Origin: Thiomicrorhabdus sp. ZW0627
GTDB taxonomy: Bacteria; Pseudomonadota; Gammaproteobacteria; Thiomicrospirales; Thiomicrospiraceae
Direction: 5' to 3'
NCBI RefSeq assembly: GCF_029767005.1
Contig: NZ_JARUQR010000004.1
Location: 142,604 to 206,603, forward strand
DNA length: 64,000 nt
In this document: in pieces, positions 44,985 to 54,421 of the stretch
How the letters are laid out: each line of letters opens with the position of its first letter
Position numbering within the stretch: the stretch's first letter is position 1
Notes under the pieces: generated by a model
What the model was told of the DNA's origin: nothing
The model's database searches: none
What the model saw: only the letters and a program-made list of their open reading frames with translations
Made by a program: the position numbers and the translations under genes

Positions 44985-47143
44985 ATTCACCCTCTTTGTC
45001 CAACCTACGTTCATTGCTGAAAACCCATCAACATCGCTGTTTAGTGATTTTAAGCGGACAACCCGACTGGCAGCTTCGTCAACTCGAAAAACTGTGGAAA
45101 CCGGACGAACGGGTATTGTGGATTGGCGAAGACGAAGCTGAAGCAACCGAAGGCTACCGACTGGAAACGATTCCCGGCAAGCGATTGCCTTATTATCTTG
45201 GACAGGAAGCCGACGGCGCCATCATCAACCTGAGAGAAGGCTTCAGCGCCAACACATTGGGGATTGTCTCAGGAGTGATTCGCGCAGGTGGATTGCTGGT
45301 ACTGCTTGCGCCCGATCTTGAGCAGTGGCGTACATTGCCAAACCCTGAAAATGCCCGCTTCCTGAGCAGCCCTTACACAATCGACCAGGCCACCCCCTAT
45401 TTCAACGAGCACCTGATTCGCCAGTGGCAAAACGGACAAAATGACCAAGTGGTATGGTGCCACCAGGCCTCCCCAGAACAAGATACGCTAACCGAGGTCT
45501 GTCAGCTGCTTGAAAAAGGCAATAAGGCTCCTGTAGCCCATTTACCGACCACAGACCAGAAACAGGCGATCGAAGCCATCGACTCGGTCGCTTTCGGACA
45601 CCGCAAGCGACCTCTAGTTATCAGTGCCGACCGAGGCCGGGGAAAAAGCAGCCTGCTCGGTATTGCCGCCGTTGAATGTTTAATCAAAGGCAAACAACAC
45701 ATCGTTCTAACGGCCAGCCGGCTTGACCAGGCGCGCGTCGCTTTCGAACAAGCGGTAAACCAGATCAAAACCCGCTATCCGAAAGCCCAGTTAACCTCTC
45801 AACAGGCTGGATTAGTCTGCTTCGACTATCAAGGCGAAAGCAAGACCTTCGAATTCATCGCACCGGATCAGTTGGTTTTGCAACCGACCTCGGCCGACGT
45901 ATTCATGGTGGACGAAGCCGCCCATCTTCCCACGCCATTGCTGACCCAGTTGCTTCAACGCCATCATCGTATGGTGTTTGCCACCACCTTGCATGGCTAC
46001 GAAGGTTCAGGGAGAGGATTCGAGCTACGCTTCAAACAGACCTTGAACACCCTGACACCGGACTGGAAGAATCTCCATCTCAGCCAACCGATACGTTGGG
46101 CTGAAAACGATCCGTTGGAACAAGCAATCAACCAAGCCCTACTGCTCAACCCAGTGTCTCCTGAAACTGAGGAAGTTTCCCAGGAAGCGACCACCTCATA
46201 CCAAGCCGATGCTCTGGAGCTCCAATCACACTCAGCCGCTTCCCTGTCGCGAGACTCGGAGCATCTGCATGCCGTTTTTAGCCTTCTCGTACAAGCGCAT
46301 TACCAGACCTCGCCAAACGATCTGCAACAGCTGCTCAGCGCGCCGAACCTGAAAATCGTCACGGCCGTCTACAAACAGCAAGTCATCGGCGTCGCACTCT
46401 GTGTCGAAGAAGGCAAAATCATGCCGAACCACCATCGAGTGCACGGCCACTTGGTTCCTCAACTGCTGGTCAAAAACTACGCCCAACCCAATTTCCTAAT
46501 GCTGTCGACCTGGCGGATTATGCGCATCGCCGTCCACCCTCAGTTTCAGCGACAAGGCATCGGAAAAAGACTCTTAGCGGAACTTAAAGCCAAAGCCCAG
46601 CTGGAGCGCGTGGATTACTTAAGCAGCAGTTTCGGCGCCAGCGAAGAGTTGCTGCCATTCTGGTTTCATCAGAATTACCGCCCTGTGCACGTCGGAGTGA
46701 AACGCGACAAAGCCAGTGGCAGCTATAATCTGGTCGTCGCTCTGGCGATTTCATCTATGGCACAACAGGCCATCGCCCAGATTCAACGCAACTTTCAGGC
46801 ACAATTCCCACATACGCTGATGGAATCGCTGCCGTTCTTCTCCGCACCGATGATTCTGTGCGCCCTTCAAACTTTCCGCTTTAAAACCCAACAACCGCAA
46901 CTGGAAGAGGCATTACGCTGTTTTGTGGATGAAAAACGCAGCTATGAAGCCATCAGTGCGCAACTTTGGGAATGGAGCATTCGCTCACCCATGCGATTGG
47001 CCAAAGTCTCCAAACTGGAACAGGCGATCTGGTGTGACAAGATACTGAAGAAACACAGTTGGCAGGAAGTTGCACACAACCACCATCTGGCCGGCAGAAA
47101 AGGCGTGGAATCAACCTTAAGGGAAATCGGACGAAAACTCTGA
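44981..47143 (+). CDS. tmcA: tRNA(Met) cytidine acetyltransferase TmcA
   Basis: A 720-residue enzyme that acetylates the wobble cytidine (C34) of elongator tRNA-Met. Domains: DUF1726-like N-terminal region, a RecD-type helicase with ADRGRGKSSLLG and VDEAAHLPTPLL, a GNAT acetyltransferase (MRIAVHPQFQRQGIGKRLL) and a C-terminal tRNA-binding part. It overlaps the GGDEF-EAL gene upstream by four bases, an odd pairing of signalling and tRNA modification. Confidence 0.95.
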   Translation: MNSPSLSNLRSLLKTHQHRCLVILSGQPDWQLRQLEKLWKPDERVLWIGEDEAEATEGYRLETIPGKRLPYYLGQEADGAIINLREGFSANTLGIVSGVIRAGGLLVLLAPDLEQWRTLPNPENARFLSSPYTIDQATPYFNEHLIRQWQNGQNDQVVWCHQASPEQDTLTEVCQLLEKGNKAPVAHLPTTDQKQAIEAIDSVAFGHRKRPLVISADRGRGKSSLLGIAAVECLIKGKQHIVLTASRLDQARVAFEQAVNQIKTRYPKAQLTSQQAGLVCFDYQGESKTFEFIAPDQLVLQPTSADVFMVDEAAHLPTPLLTQLLQRHHRMVFATTLHGYEGSGRGFELRFKQTLNTLTPDWKNLHLSQPIRWAENDPLEQAINQALLLNPVSPETEEVSQEATTSYQADALELQSHSAASLSRDSEHLHAVFSLLVQAHYQTSPNDLQQLLSAPNLKIVTAVYKQQVIGVALCVEEGKIMPNHHRVHGHLVPQLLVKNYAQPNFLMLSTWRIMRIAVHPQFQRQGIGKRLLAELKAKAQLERVDYLSSSFGASEELLPFWFHQNYRPVHVGVKRDKASGSYNLVVALAISSMAQQAIAQIQRNFQAQFPHTLMESLPFFSAPMILCALQTFRFKTQQPQLEEALRCFVDEKRSYEAISAQLWEWSIRSPMRLAKVSKLEQAIWCDKILKKHSWQEVAHNHHLAGRKGVESTLREIGRKL

Positions 47144-47153
47144 TTCCGTAAAA

Positions 47154-47193
47154 ACAAAAAGCCCGCATTCTATGAACAAATTCGGGCTTTTCA
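47154..47193. terminator. Bidirectional terminator, tmcA/purU
   Basis: AAAAGCCCG (47157-47165) pairs with CGGGCTTTT (47183-47191) around a 17-base loop. It lies between the converging tmcA and purU genes. Confidence 0.78.
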
Positions 47194-47214
47194 ACAAACG
47201 GCTGTAACGGGGAA

Positions 47215-48072
47215 TTAGACCTCGAACACCACGGTCTTATTACCGTGGATCAGCACACGGTCTTCCAAATGGAAGCGCAAACCGCGCGCCAGTACGGTTT
47301 TCTCCACGTCACGACCCAATCGTTTCATGTCTTCAATGCTGTGCGCGTGATTCACACGAATAACGTCCTGTTCGATAATCGGACCCGCATCCAACACTTC
47401 GGTCACATAATGACAAGTCGCCCCGATCAATTTCACACCGCGTTCATTAGCCTGGTGGTAAGGACGCGCACCAACGAATGACGGTAGGAAACTGTGGTGG
47501 ATATTAATGACTCGGCCCGTATAATCCGAGCACATTTGCGGCGGCAGAATCTGCATATAACGCGCCAAAACAATCACATCGGCGTCGTATTTCTGAACCA
47601 GTGCTTCGGTTTCCGCAAACGCCTGAGGTTTGGTATCTGGAGTAACCGGAACATGATGAAACGGCACGTTGTACCACTCCACCATCGAACGCAAATCATC
47701 ATGGTTGGCGATGACACACACCACTTCGCCCGGCAAATCCTTTTCGTGCCAGCGATAAAGCAGATCGGCCAGACAGTGAGATTCCTTGGAAGCGAAAAGT
47801 GCAATTTTCTTTGGTTTTTCAGAGTCCGAAATAAACCATTCCATCTCAAATTTATCGGCGATTTCCGCAAATCCGCTTTCGAATGTCGCCAAATCTTCTT
47901 TCAATGAAGACGCCAAAATTTCATGGCGCATGAAGAACCATCCGTTGACCGGATCGGTGTGGTGATTGGCTTCGACAATCGTCGCCCCCTTGTCCGCAAT
48001 GTACTGGGCGACACTGGCAACAATACCGACCTGATCGGGACAGGAAATGACCAAACGATAAACTCGACTCAT
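47215..48072 (-). CDS. purU: Formyltetrahydrofolate deformylase PurU
   Basis: A 285-residue enzyme that splits 10-formyltetrahydrofolate to formate and tetrahydrofolate, balancing one-carbon pools. The N-terminal ACT domain (YRLVISCPDQVGIVASVA) is followed by a formyltransferase domain with VINIHHSFLPSFVGARPYHQA and GATCHYVTEVLDAGPIIEQD. It lies divergent from xthA. Confidence 0.95.
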   Translation of the reverse strand: MSRVYRLVISCPDQVGIVASVAQYIADKGATIVEANHHTDPVNGWFFMRHEILASSLKEDLATFESGFAEIADKFEMEWFISDSEKPKKIALFASKESHCLADLLYRWHEKDLPGEVVCVIANHDDLRSMVEWYNVPFHHVPVTPDTKPQAFAETEALVQKYDADVIVLARYMQILPPQMCSDYTGRVINIHHSFLPSFVGARPYHQANERGVKLIGATCHYVTEVLDAGPIIEQDVIRVNHAHSIEDMKRLGRDVEKTVLARGLRFHLEDRVLIHGNKTVVFEV

Positions 48073-48231
48073 AACGACTTACTTCCAATTTAGAAAACAG
48101 TAATAAATTGAGCAATATCATAGCAAAATCAAGCTAAATAGCGAGTCTTAAAACGCCCCTTTCGCCCCCTCTCATTCTGATTGCATAAAACCGTTTATGA
48201 AAACCAACAAAACCTCCTATAAAATTTTGAA

Positions 48232-48244
48232 CAGGCCTGTTCGG
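48232..48244 (+). repeat. CAGGCCTG-TTCGG copy in the purU-xthA gap
   Basis: The extended 13-base form of the repeat. This is the only intergenic copy found between two divergent genes, where a terminator role is not expected. A TATAAT box for xthA lies at 48302-48307. Confidence 0.75.
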
Positions 48245-48339
48245 TTTCTGTCGATTAACCTTCTAATCCTGTACGCCATATAAAACACCTGCAAACTTAG
48301 TTATAATCTGAGGCAAATTTACAGTCTATGGATTAATCG

Positions 48340-49161
48340 ATGAAAATTGTCTCGTTCAACGTCAACAGCGTACGTCTGCGCCTACACCAGTTACAAGCCC
48401 TAACCGACCAGATCGCGCCGGATATTATCGGCTTGCAAGAAACCAAGGTTCAGGATCACGAATTCCCGTTGGCAGAAATCGAAGCCATGGGCTATCAAGC
48501 AATTTTCATGGGACAGAAAACCCACTACGGCGTCGCTTTGCTGTTCAAAAACGAACTGGAACTGGTCGACTTTCAAAAAGGCTGGAAACACGATGGCGAC
48601 GACGCCCAGAAACGTATGATCATCGGCGATTTTAAACTGCCAAACGGTGAGCAGGTTCGTGTCATTAACGGTTACTTCCCGCAGGGCGAAAACCGCGAAC
48701 ACCCTGTAAAGTTCCCGGCTAAAGAGAAATTCTACGCCGACCTGATGCAGTATCTGAACGAAGACTGCGATCCGAACCAAAACCTGAGCGTCATCGGTGA
48801 CTTCAACATCTCTCCGGAAGACAAGGACATCGGTATCGGCGAACCGAACCGTAAGCGCTGGCTGCGCGACGGTAAGACCAGCTTCTTGCCGGAAGAGCGC
48901 GAATGGTGGGGCAAATTGTTGGACTGGGGACTTGTAGACACTTTCCGCACCATCCATCCGGATGAAGACAATCTGTTCAGCTGGTTTGACTACCGTTCTA
49001 AAGGTTTCGACCGCGAACCGCGCCGCGGCCTGCGCATCGACACAGTCCTTGCAACCAAACCGCTTAACGAGAAAGCCGTTGCTAGCTCCGTAAGCTACGA
49101 AGTGCGCGGCATGGAAAAGCCATCCGACCATGCTCCGGTATGGACTGAATTCAAACTATAA
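48340..49161 (+). CDS. xthA: Exodeoxyribonuclease III (XthA)
   Basis: A 273-residue Mg-dependent AP endonuclease and 3'-5' exonuclease of base-excision repair. Motifs: FNVNSVR at the start, GLQETKVQD, NGYFPQGENR, VIGDFNISPEDKD, RRGLRIDTVLAT and the catalytic end SDHAPVW. Length is normal. A flavin reductase gene follows after 33 bases. Confidence 0.95.
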   Translation: MKIVSFNVNSVRLRLHQLQALTDQIAPDIIGLQETKVQDHEFPLAEIEAMGYQAIFMGQKTHYGVALLFKNELELVDFQKGWKHDGDDAQKRMIIGDFKLPNGEQVRVINGYFPQGENREHPVKFPAKEKFYADLMQYLNEDCDPNQNLSVIGDFNISPEDKDIGIGEPNRKRWLRDGKTSFLPEEREWWGKLLDWGLVDTFRTIHPDEDNLFSWFDYRSKGFDREPRRGLRIDTVLATKPLNEKAVASSVSYEVRGMEKPSDHAPVWTEFKL

Positions 49162-49194
49162 AACCACTTTACGCTTTTTATCACAGGAATATTC

Positions 49195-49872
49195 ATGTCA
49201 AACACCCATACGCTAAAAGTGGTTCGTCTTGAACATTACACGCCACATATTATCCGTCTTCTGATGAAACCGGACTTTCCGGTCGTTTACGAGTCCGGAC
49301 AATACATCATGCTCGGATTCGATACCGAAGACCTTAAACCGTTTTCGATTGCATCGGCTCCGCGCGAAGATGGCCTGATCGAATGCCACATCCGCAAACA
49401 GCCCGACAGCGAATGGATGGAAAAGCTGTTTGCCGTAGAAGTCGGCGATACGCTTGTGATGCAAGGACCTAAAGATCAGATGTCTGTGACACCGGCCCAC
49501 ACCCCCATCCTGTTTGTGGCCGGCGGAACCGGATTTGCACCGATGAAAGCCCTATTGGATGAATACCTGAGACAGCATACCGAGGTTCCGTTGCATTTCT
49601 ATTGGGGAGTACGTCAGTCTCAAGATTTGTATATGCAAAAAGAGATGTTGGACTTGGAACGCTTACATGCTAATCTAATTTACGTACCGGTCGTTTCTGA
49701 AAACGATCCGGAATGGCATGGCCCGACAGGACTGGTGCATGAACAAGTGCTAAAAGACTACCCTTCTCTGGCTCATAAAACCGTCTATATGTGCGGTCCT
49801 TGGCCGATGATTGAAACAGCCAAAAAAGATTTCATTGAAGCAGGACTGGACCCAATTGCGTGTATTCACTGA
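49195..49872 (+). CDS. NAD(P)H-flavin/ferredoxin reductase-like protein
   Basis: A 225-residue FNR-superfamily reductase without an attached ferredoxin domain, closest in layout to Fre/CDP-glucoseen reductase-like proteins. The flavin site reads KPFSIASAP (usually RxYS), the nucleotide loop is FVAGGTGFAPMKALL, and the end has YMCGPWPMIE. It likely passes electrons from NAD(P)H to flavin or iron. Its stop overlaps the pldA start (TGATG). Confidence 0.85.
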   Translation: MSNTHTLKVVRLEHYTPHIIRLLMKPDFPVVYESGQYIMLGFDTEDLKPFSIASAPREDGLIECHIRKQPDSEWMEKLFAVEVGDTLVMQGPKDQMSVTPAHTPILFVAGGTGFAPMKALLDEYLRQHTEVPLHFYWGVRQSQDLYMQKEMLDLERLHANLIYVPVVSENDPEWHGPTGLVHEQVLKDYPSLAHKTVYMCGPWPMIETAKKDFIEAGLDPIACIH

Positions 49873-50876
49873 TGAAAAAAGGACTGAGTTTTTTATCCGC
49901 TCTACTGCTTTCCTCTACCGTATTGGCTGAGGAGAACATTCCCGTACCCGGCCAACAGGATCTCACCGAAGTCACACCCAGTAGTTACAACCTCTGCATT
50001 CATAACATGCTGCTCAACGGTTCCGACGAACTCACCGTCGGCGAAATCCGCCAAAAATGTGCTGCCATGGACGCTCCCGAACAGCCGCTCAGCAAACGCC
50101 GGTTAAGCGAAGTTCTCACTGAAAAGAATCCGTTCGTCATCACGCCGCATAGATTGAACTACGCCCTGTTCGGCTACTACATGCCGTCGGTCAATCAGGA
50201 TCCGTTCCAGGAACAGAATCCCGACACCCCCCTTCACTATGAAAACATGGAGATGCAATTCCAGCTAAGTTTCAAATTTCCGATCGCCAAGAAGGTCATT
50301 TACGACAGTGTCGACATCTATGCGGCCTACACCAACCGATCTTTCTGGCAGTTTTTCGACGATAAAGACTCGATCCCTTTTAGAGAGACCAATCACGAGC
50401 CGGAACTCTGGGCCGAATTCCATGCTGACTGGGATCTATTCGACTTCAATCTTCACAAAGTTCTGGTCGGTATCAATCATCAGTCAAATGGCCAGTCCGG
50501 CAGCCTATCACGCGGCTGGAACCGCTTTTTCGTGCAAGGTCTATTCCAACGCCCGGAAGGTTACTTAAGCTTTAAAACTTGGCAACGCTTCAACGAACAA
50601 GACGAATTTGACAACAGTTTCAATTACGCCAAATATTTGGGAGATTACGAAATTGAAGCAGGTTATCAAACCGGCAAACACACGCTTGGCGTGACGTTAC
50701 GCAACCGCTATGTATTCAACCAATATGGTTCACTTCAGCTCGACTATACCTATCCGTTGACCAAGAAAATCAAAGGCTATGTACAATGGTTCAGCGGCTA
50801 CGGCGACAGCTTGATAGACATGGATTACTACACAAACAAAATCGGAATCGGTATCGTTCTGGCGGATCGGATCTAG
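49872..50876 (+). CDS. pldA: Outer-membrane phospholipase A (PldA)
   Basis: A 334-residue outer-membrane beta-barrel with a signal peptide (ending VLAEE near residue 20). The catalytic set of the family is visible in GINHQSNGQSGSLSRGWNR: His, Ser (HQS) and Asn (WNR). It hydrolyses phospholipids that reach the outer leaflet. The ATG at 49872 overlaps the previous stop. A barrel repeat of Tyr-rich strands fills the rest. A palindromic octamer copy follows. Confidence 0.93.
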   Translation: MKKGLSFLSALLLSSTVLAEENIPVPGQQDLTEVTPSSYNLCIHNMLLNGSDELTVGEIRQKCAAMDAPEQPLSKRRLSEVLTEKNPFVITPHRLNYALFGYYMPSVNQDPFQEQNPDTPLHYENMEMQFQLSFKFPIAKKVIYDSVDIYAAYTNRSFWQFFDDKDSIPFRETNHEPELWAEFHADWDLFDFNLHKVLVGINHQSNGQSGSLSRGWNRFFVQGLFQRPEGYLSFKTWQRFNEQDEFDNSFNYAKYLGDYEIEAGYQTGKHTLGVTLRNRYVFNQYGSLQLDYTYPLTKKIKGYVQWFSGYGDSLIDMDYYTNKIGIGIVLADRI

Positions 50877-50910
50877 TCGAAATTGACCAATAAGATCCGA
50901 TATTGATTCA

Positions 50911-50930
50911 GACGGACAGGCCTGCCCGTC
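50911..50930. repeat. Palindromic CAGGCCTG copy, pldA/hemY
   Basis: GACGGACAGGCCTGCCCGTC, an almost perfect 20-base palindrome with the octamer at 50917-50924, between converging genes. No T-run follows. Confidence 0.7.
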
Positions 50931-50936
50931 GGCTTA

Positions 50937-52115
50937 TCAATGTTGGCTCTTTTCGAGTTGGAGAATGGCTTCTTTATAGGTCAAGGCGGCCTGGCGGTCT
51001 TCTCCTTCGGCCTCGTAACATTGCGCCAAGGCATGAAAGGTCTCGATCTCGGCGCGCAGGCTCAGGCTCTTCTTCAGATAACTCTGTCCAAGCCCCCAAA
51101 GTTGACTTCGACAAGCCAGACGGCCTAGGGTCAACAATAACACCGGATTTTCCGGTTGCTGTTTCAGCCAAGGCTCGGCTTTTTTCAAACGTTCAAACGC
51201 AGGCCCCAAGGTCAAACGCCCATATTGATAAACCAGACGGTCGTTCCACTGTTTTTTCAGGCCCTTTTCGATCCAGTCGGCCAATCCGACCTCCTGCTGC
51301 CATCCGATGCGTTGCTCGACATACTCGGCCAAAATCTGCGGCATCAGTTTCTGGCGGTTATTCAATTGTTCCCATAAAGCATCCAGCGTCTCTTCATTGG
51401 TGGCACTGGCCAATTTGCCTGCCCATAGCTGGTTTTCAATCTCTGAATATTCGTCACGAGCTACCGAACGGCTGCGTTTTAATTCCGGCATCAGAGCTTC
51501 AAGCATCTCCCACTGATTCAACTCGCGCAACAATCGCGAATACTCCTTCAACACCGTCTGCTGCTTAGGATGCTGTTCGTGTAACGCCTCGAGAATCGTC
51601 AAAGCCACTTCCGGCTGTTTGTCGGACAACAAACGCGCCTCGACCAAGCCGATGGTGACGTAATCCTGAGGAAATTCGACTCGCGCCTGAGCCAGATACT
51701 GATCGCGACGGTTGTAGGCATGCTGATTGTCCGCCATTTTCGCCGCACTCAAATAGTGAACCAGACCGGCCTCGCTGTGTTTGGCACTTTTAATCAGTTG
51801 GCGTTCGGCTCTCTGCCAGTCGCCATATTCCAAAGCGATCATGCCTTTAGCCATGGCATTTTCAGCTTTGGTGTATCGTTTGATTTTACGGTGCTTGCGC
51901 CAAAAACGCGGGAAACGCCAAACATTCAGCAATACGCGCACCACAGCATAAATCACTAGAAAAGCAACTACGCCAGCCGCCAGTGCAAAGCTCAGACTGG
52001 TTTCGATGACCCAGTCACCCCACACCATCGAGAGATAGCCCGTATCATGCAACATCAGGGTTGCCAAGACCGTACTTACTCCAAACACCAGCGCCCAAAC
52101 AACGACTTGTTTCAT
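50937..52115 (-). CDS. hemY: HemY, membrane TPR protein of heme synthesis
   Basis: A 392-residue protein with two N-terminal membrane helices (about 4-24 and 38-62) and a TPR-rich helical remainder. The ENAMAKGMIALEYGDWQRAE segment is typical of gammaproteobacterial HemY. It is last in the hemC-hemD-hemX-hemY cluster. Its exact biochemical role is not settled; a scaffold for protoporphyrin synthesis has been proposed. Confidence 0.9.
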   Translation of the reverse strand: MKQVVVWALVFGVSTVLATLMLHDTGYLSMVWGDWVIETSLSFALAAGVVAFLVIYAVVRVLLNVWRFPRFWRKHRKIKRYTKAENAMAKGMIALEYGDWQRAERQLIKSAKHSEAGLVHYLSAAKMADNQHAYNRRDQYLAQARVEFPQDYVTIGLVEARLLSDKQPEVALTILEALHEQHPKQQTVLKEYSRLLRELNQWEMLEALMPELKRSRSVARDEYSEIENQLWAGKLASATNEETLDALWEQLNNRQKLMPQILAEYVEQRIGWQQEVGLADWIEKGLKKQWNDRLVYQYGRLTLGPAFERLKKAEPWLKQQPENPVLLLTLGRLACRSQLWGLGQSYLKKSLSLRAEIETFHALAQCYEAEGEDRQAALTYKEAILQLEKSQH

Positions 52116-52190
52116 GAAACTCCTAACCGTTTGCTGTTATATCTATCCAAAAAAGCCACACGCAGATTGCTATAACCAATCTGCTGAAAA

Positions 52191-53615
52191 TCACATTCCG
52201 TCCGCACTGACGATTGCCAAGGATTTACGTACAGCCATCGAAGTTTGCCTGAATTTGTCCAATACGGCCTTAAACTGAGGTTCCTGAGCAGTGAAATTCT
52301 GCCCGACAAACTTCTCAATTTGCGCCAGGGCGGCTTTCATATCGCTCTCCGAACGAACCTGTAAGGCCCACTCCAATCGATCGATTAACAAATACAATCT
52401 CTGTACCAATACGTCATGCTTCAAGACCAAGTCCACCGAACTCAAGTCTTCTTCACTTTCACGTTTTTTCAGACTGATCAGACCACTTAACTTATGCAGT
52501 AATTCATCCACCTTTGAAGGTGTCTGAGCCGCTCCTTCGGTCGAATCCGTGATATCACCATGCGTTGATTGGACTGCAGTATGACGGCTCAAAGCCGGAC
52601 GGGGCAGCTCTCCAGCGAGCGCTTTTAACTCTGCCAACCACTGCTGTTGCTCTGCCTTTTGTGCATCGACTTCGTCGGCATATTGGGACACATCGCGCAA
52701 ATCCTCGCCGATAATGCGCCCCACTTCGATCTTATTCGCCAACTCACTCAATCCCAACGCCTGTTCCAAAGCCGTCAATTGCTGACTTGTCTGTGCAGCA
52801 TTGCCGTTCAACAACCACTGCGTATTGATTTCGACGATCCACTGCTGAATCTGAACACTGCTCAAAGGCTTGGGTTGTTCCACTGTACCCGGTGGCTGTT
52901 TCTGTTGTTGCTCCTGCTGGTTCTTGAAATCCAACAATTTGCCGATCTCTTCACCTACCTTGCCGAGCTGAGTTTGGACTTTCTCTTCAAACTGTTTGAG
53001 ATTTTGCAGATCTTGTTCGGAAGGCTGCAGTGCCTGTTGAGCTTTTTCAGCCAACGCATCCCATTTGCTTTCAGCCTGCTGTCCGATTTCATCCAACTGC
53101 TGTTGCAGCTGTTGCTGAAGACTTTGAATCTTTTGCTCCATATCCGACTTCAAACCGTCCAGATCCCCTTGGCTAACCAGCGGCTGATTTTCCGGACGGC
53201 TCAAGACTTCTTGGATCTTCTGATCGATGACTTTCTGCTGCTGCTCCACCTTGTCGACCAACAATTTATTGGTCTCATGCAACTGAACCACTTGGGTTTG
53301 TAATCGGTTAATGTGTTCGATCTGCCAGTCCTGATCAGGACGGGTATAGAACAGTACAGCCACCACGACAGCCAAGCTGACCAACCAAACGGTCGCTTTA
53401 GCCAACCAACCGGTAAGCTGGAACGACGATTTCGATCCGTTCTCCGAAGAAGGTTTTTCCGATGCCTGCCGACTGGCCTGTTCGGCGCGTTGGTGCGCCC
53501 GACGGCGTGCATTGGCGTCACTGTGATTGTTCAGGGATGCGTTTTGCGCTTCCTCATTCACCACTTCACCGTCAATCACGCGGCGATCCGCTTTAGGCGT
53601 TACCGGTTCTGTCAT
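52191..53615 (-). CDS. hemX: HemX, membrane protein of the heme cluster
   Basis: A 474-residue protein with one membrane helix near 75-95 (LAKATVWLVSLAVVVAVLFY), a long Gln-rich coiled coil in the middle, and the HemX C-terminal domain (QIQQWIVEINTQWLLNGN, SVDLVLKHDVLVQRLYLLIDR). It is annotated in some databases as uroporphyrinogen-III methyltransferase but lacks the methyltransferase motifs. Its start overlaps the end of hemD by four bases. Confidence 0.9.
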   Translation of the reverse strand: MTEPVTPKADRRVIDGEVVNEEAQNASLNNHSDANARRRAHQRAEQASRQASEKPSSENGSKSSFQLTGWLAKATVWLVSLAVVVAVLFYTRPDQDWQIEHINRLQTQVVQLHETNKLLVDKVEQQQKVIDQKIQEVLSRPENQPLVSQGDLDGLKSDMEQKIQSLQQQLQQQLDEIGQQAESKWDALAEKAQQALQPSEQDLQNLKQFEEKVQTQLGKVGEEIGKLLDFKNQQEQQQKQPPGTVEQPKPLSSVQIQQWIVEINTQWLLNGNAAQTSQQLTALEQALGLSELANKIEVGRIIGEDLRDVSQYADEVDAQKAEQQQWLAELKALAGELPRPALSRHTAVQSTHGDITDSTEGAAQTPSKVDELLHKLSGLISLKKRESEEDLSSVDLVLKHDVLVQRLYLLIDRLEWALQVRSESDMKAALAQIEKFVGQNFTAQEPQFKAVLDKFRQTSMAVRKSLAIVSADGM

Positions 53616-54394
53616 GATTCCTTCTTCCTTACAATCGTTGTAATACTTTGCATGATCCCTTCATCGCTTTGCGTCGGCACAATGACAATGGTGCCTTGCC
53701 AACCCTGTTTTAAAGCCCAAATTTGAATCCGTTCGCTGAAAACCACCAAAGTCTGCTTCCTCAACCAATCCGACCAGGCCTGTTGGGTTTTAGAAGACAC
53801 TTTTTCCGAATGGGTGACCGCGTCCATCAAAGATTCCAAACCACTGATACTGGTTGCCAGAACAATCGGTTGCGAACTTTCAACAAACCTTTCCCACGCT
53901 TCATTGCATAAGGGTAATGGTTTGCGACGATACAGCTCCCAACCCGAAACCTGCGCGCCTCTTTCGACAAAGCTTGATTCCAACAGCTCGCGCCCGCCCT
54001 GACCTTTGACAATCAATACTTTCTGACCGTTCAGGTTCTGCAAATCCGGATGTTTCAACAACGCTTCGCTGTCAAAACGTTCACCTTCTGCGGTATGCAT
54101 ATCCAAACCGGCCTTGCTGCCCACCTTGAACGTCGCTTGGCCAATTGCAAACAACTGAACGGAATCCTTAAGCTTTCCGGCCGATAACGTCACAAACGCC
54201 TTAACGGCATTGGCGCTGATAAAGACCAGTTTATCAAAGTGCTGCAGTTCGGCGAGATCAGAAGGCTTTGGCTTTAGAATCTCTATTTCGATGCTCGGAC
54301 AGGACAATGCCTGTCCGTCGGCCTGATCCACAAGCTGCTGCAATGCGGTGGCTTGGTCAGCCGGACGTGTATTCAGCAGAGTGAATTGCGGCAT
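53612..54394 (-). CDS. hemD: Uroporphyrinogen-III synthase HemD
   Basis: A 260-residue enzyme that cyclises hydroxymethylbilane to uroporphyrinogen III. The sequence is poorly conserved in the family; recognisable pieces are LLNTRPADQA, VFISANAVKAF and VLIVKGQGGRELL. Position between hemC and hemX supports the call. A CAGGCCTG copy lies within it. Confidence 0.9.
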   Translation of the reverse strand: MPQFTLLNTRPADQATALQQLVDQADGQALSCPSIEIEILKPKPSDLAELQHFDKLVFISANAVKAFVTLSAGKLKDSVQLFAIGQATFKVGSKAGLDMHTAEGERFDSEALLKHPDLQNLNGQKVLIVKGQGGRELLESSFVERGAQVSGWELYRRKPLPLCNEAWERFVESSQPIVLATSISGLESLMDAVTHSEKVSSKTQQAWSDWLRKQTLVVFSERIQIWALKQGWQGTIVIVPTQSDEGIMQSITTIVRKKES

Positions 54395-54421
54395 TTCAGC
54401 CCCCGAACCGATAACGGCCGC

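Noticed and set aside
48400..49131. 243-residue ORF antisense to xthA
   Set aside because: Shadow of the well-conserved exonuclease III gene.
50903..51568. 221-residue ORF antisense to hemY
   Set aside because: Arg/Pro/Ser-rich low-complexity reading with no domain; hemY on the other strand is clear.
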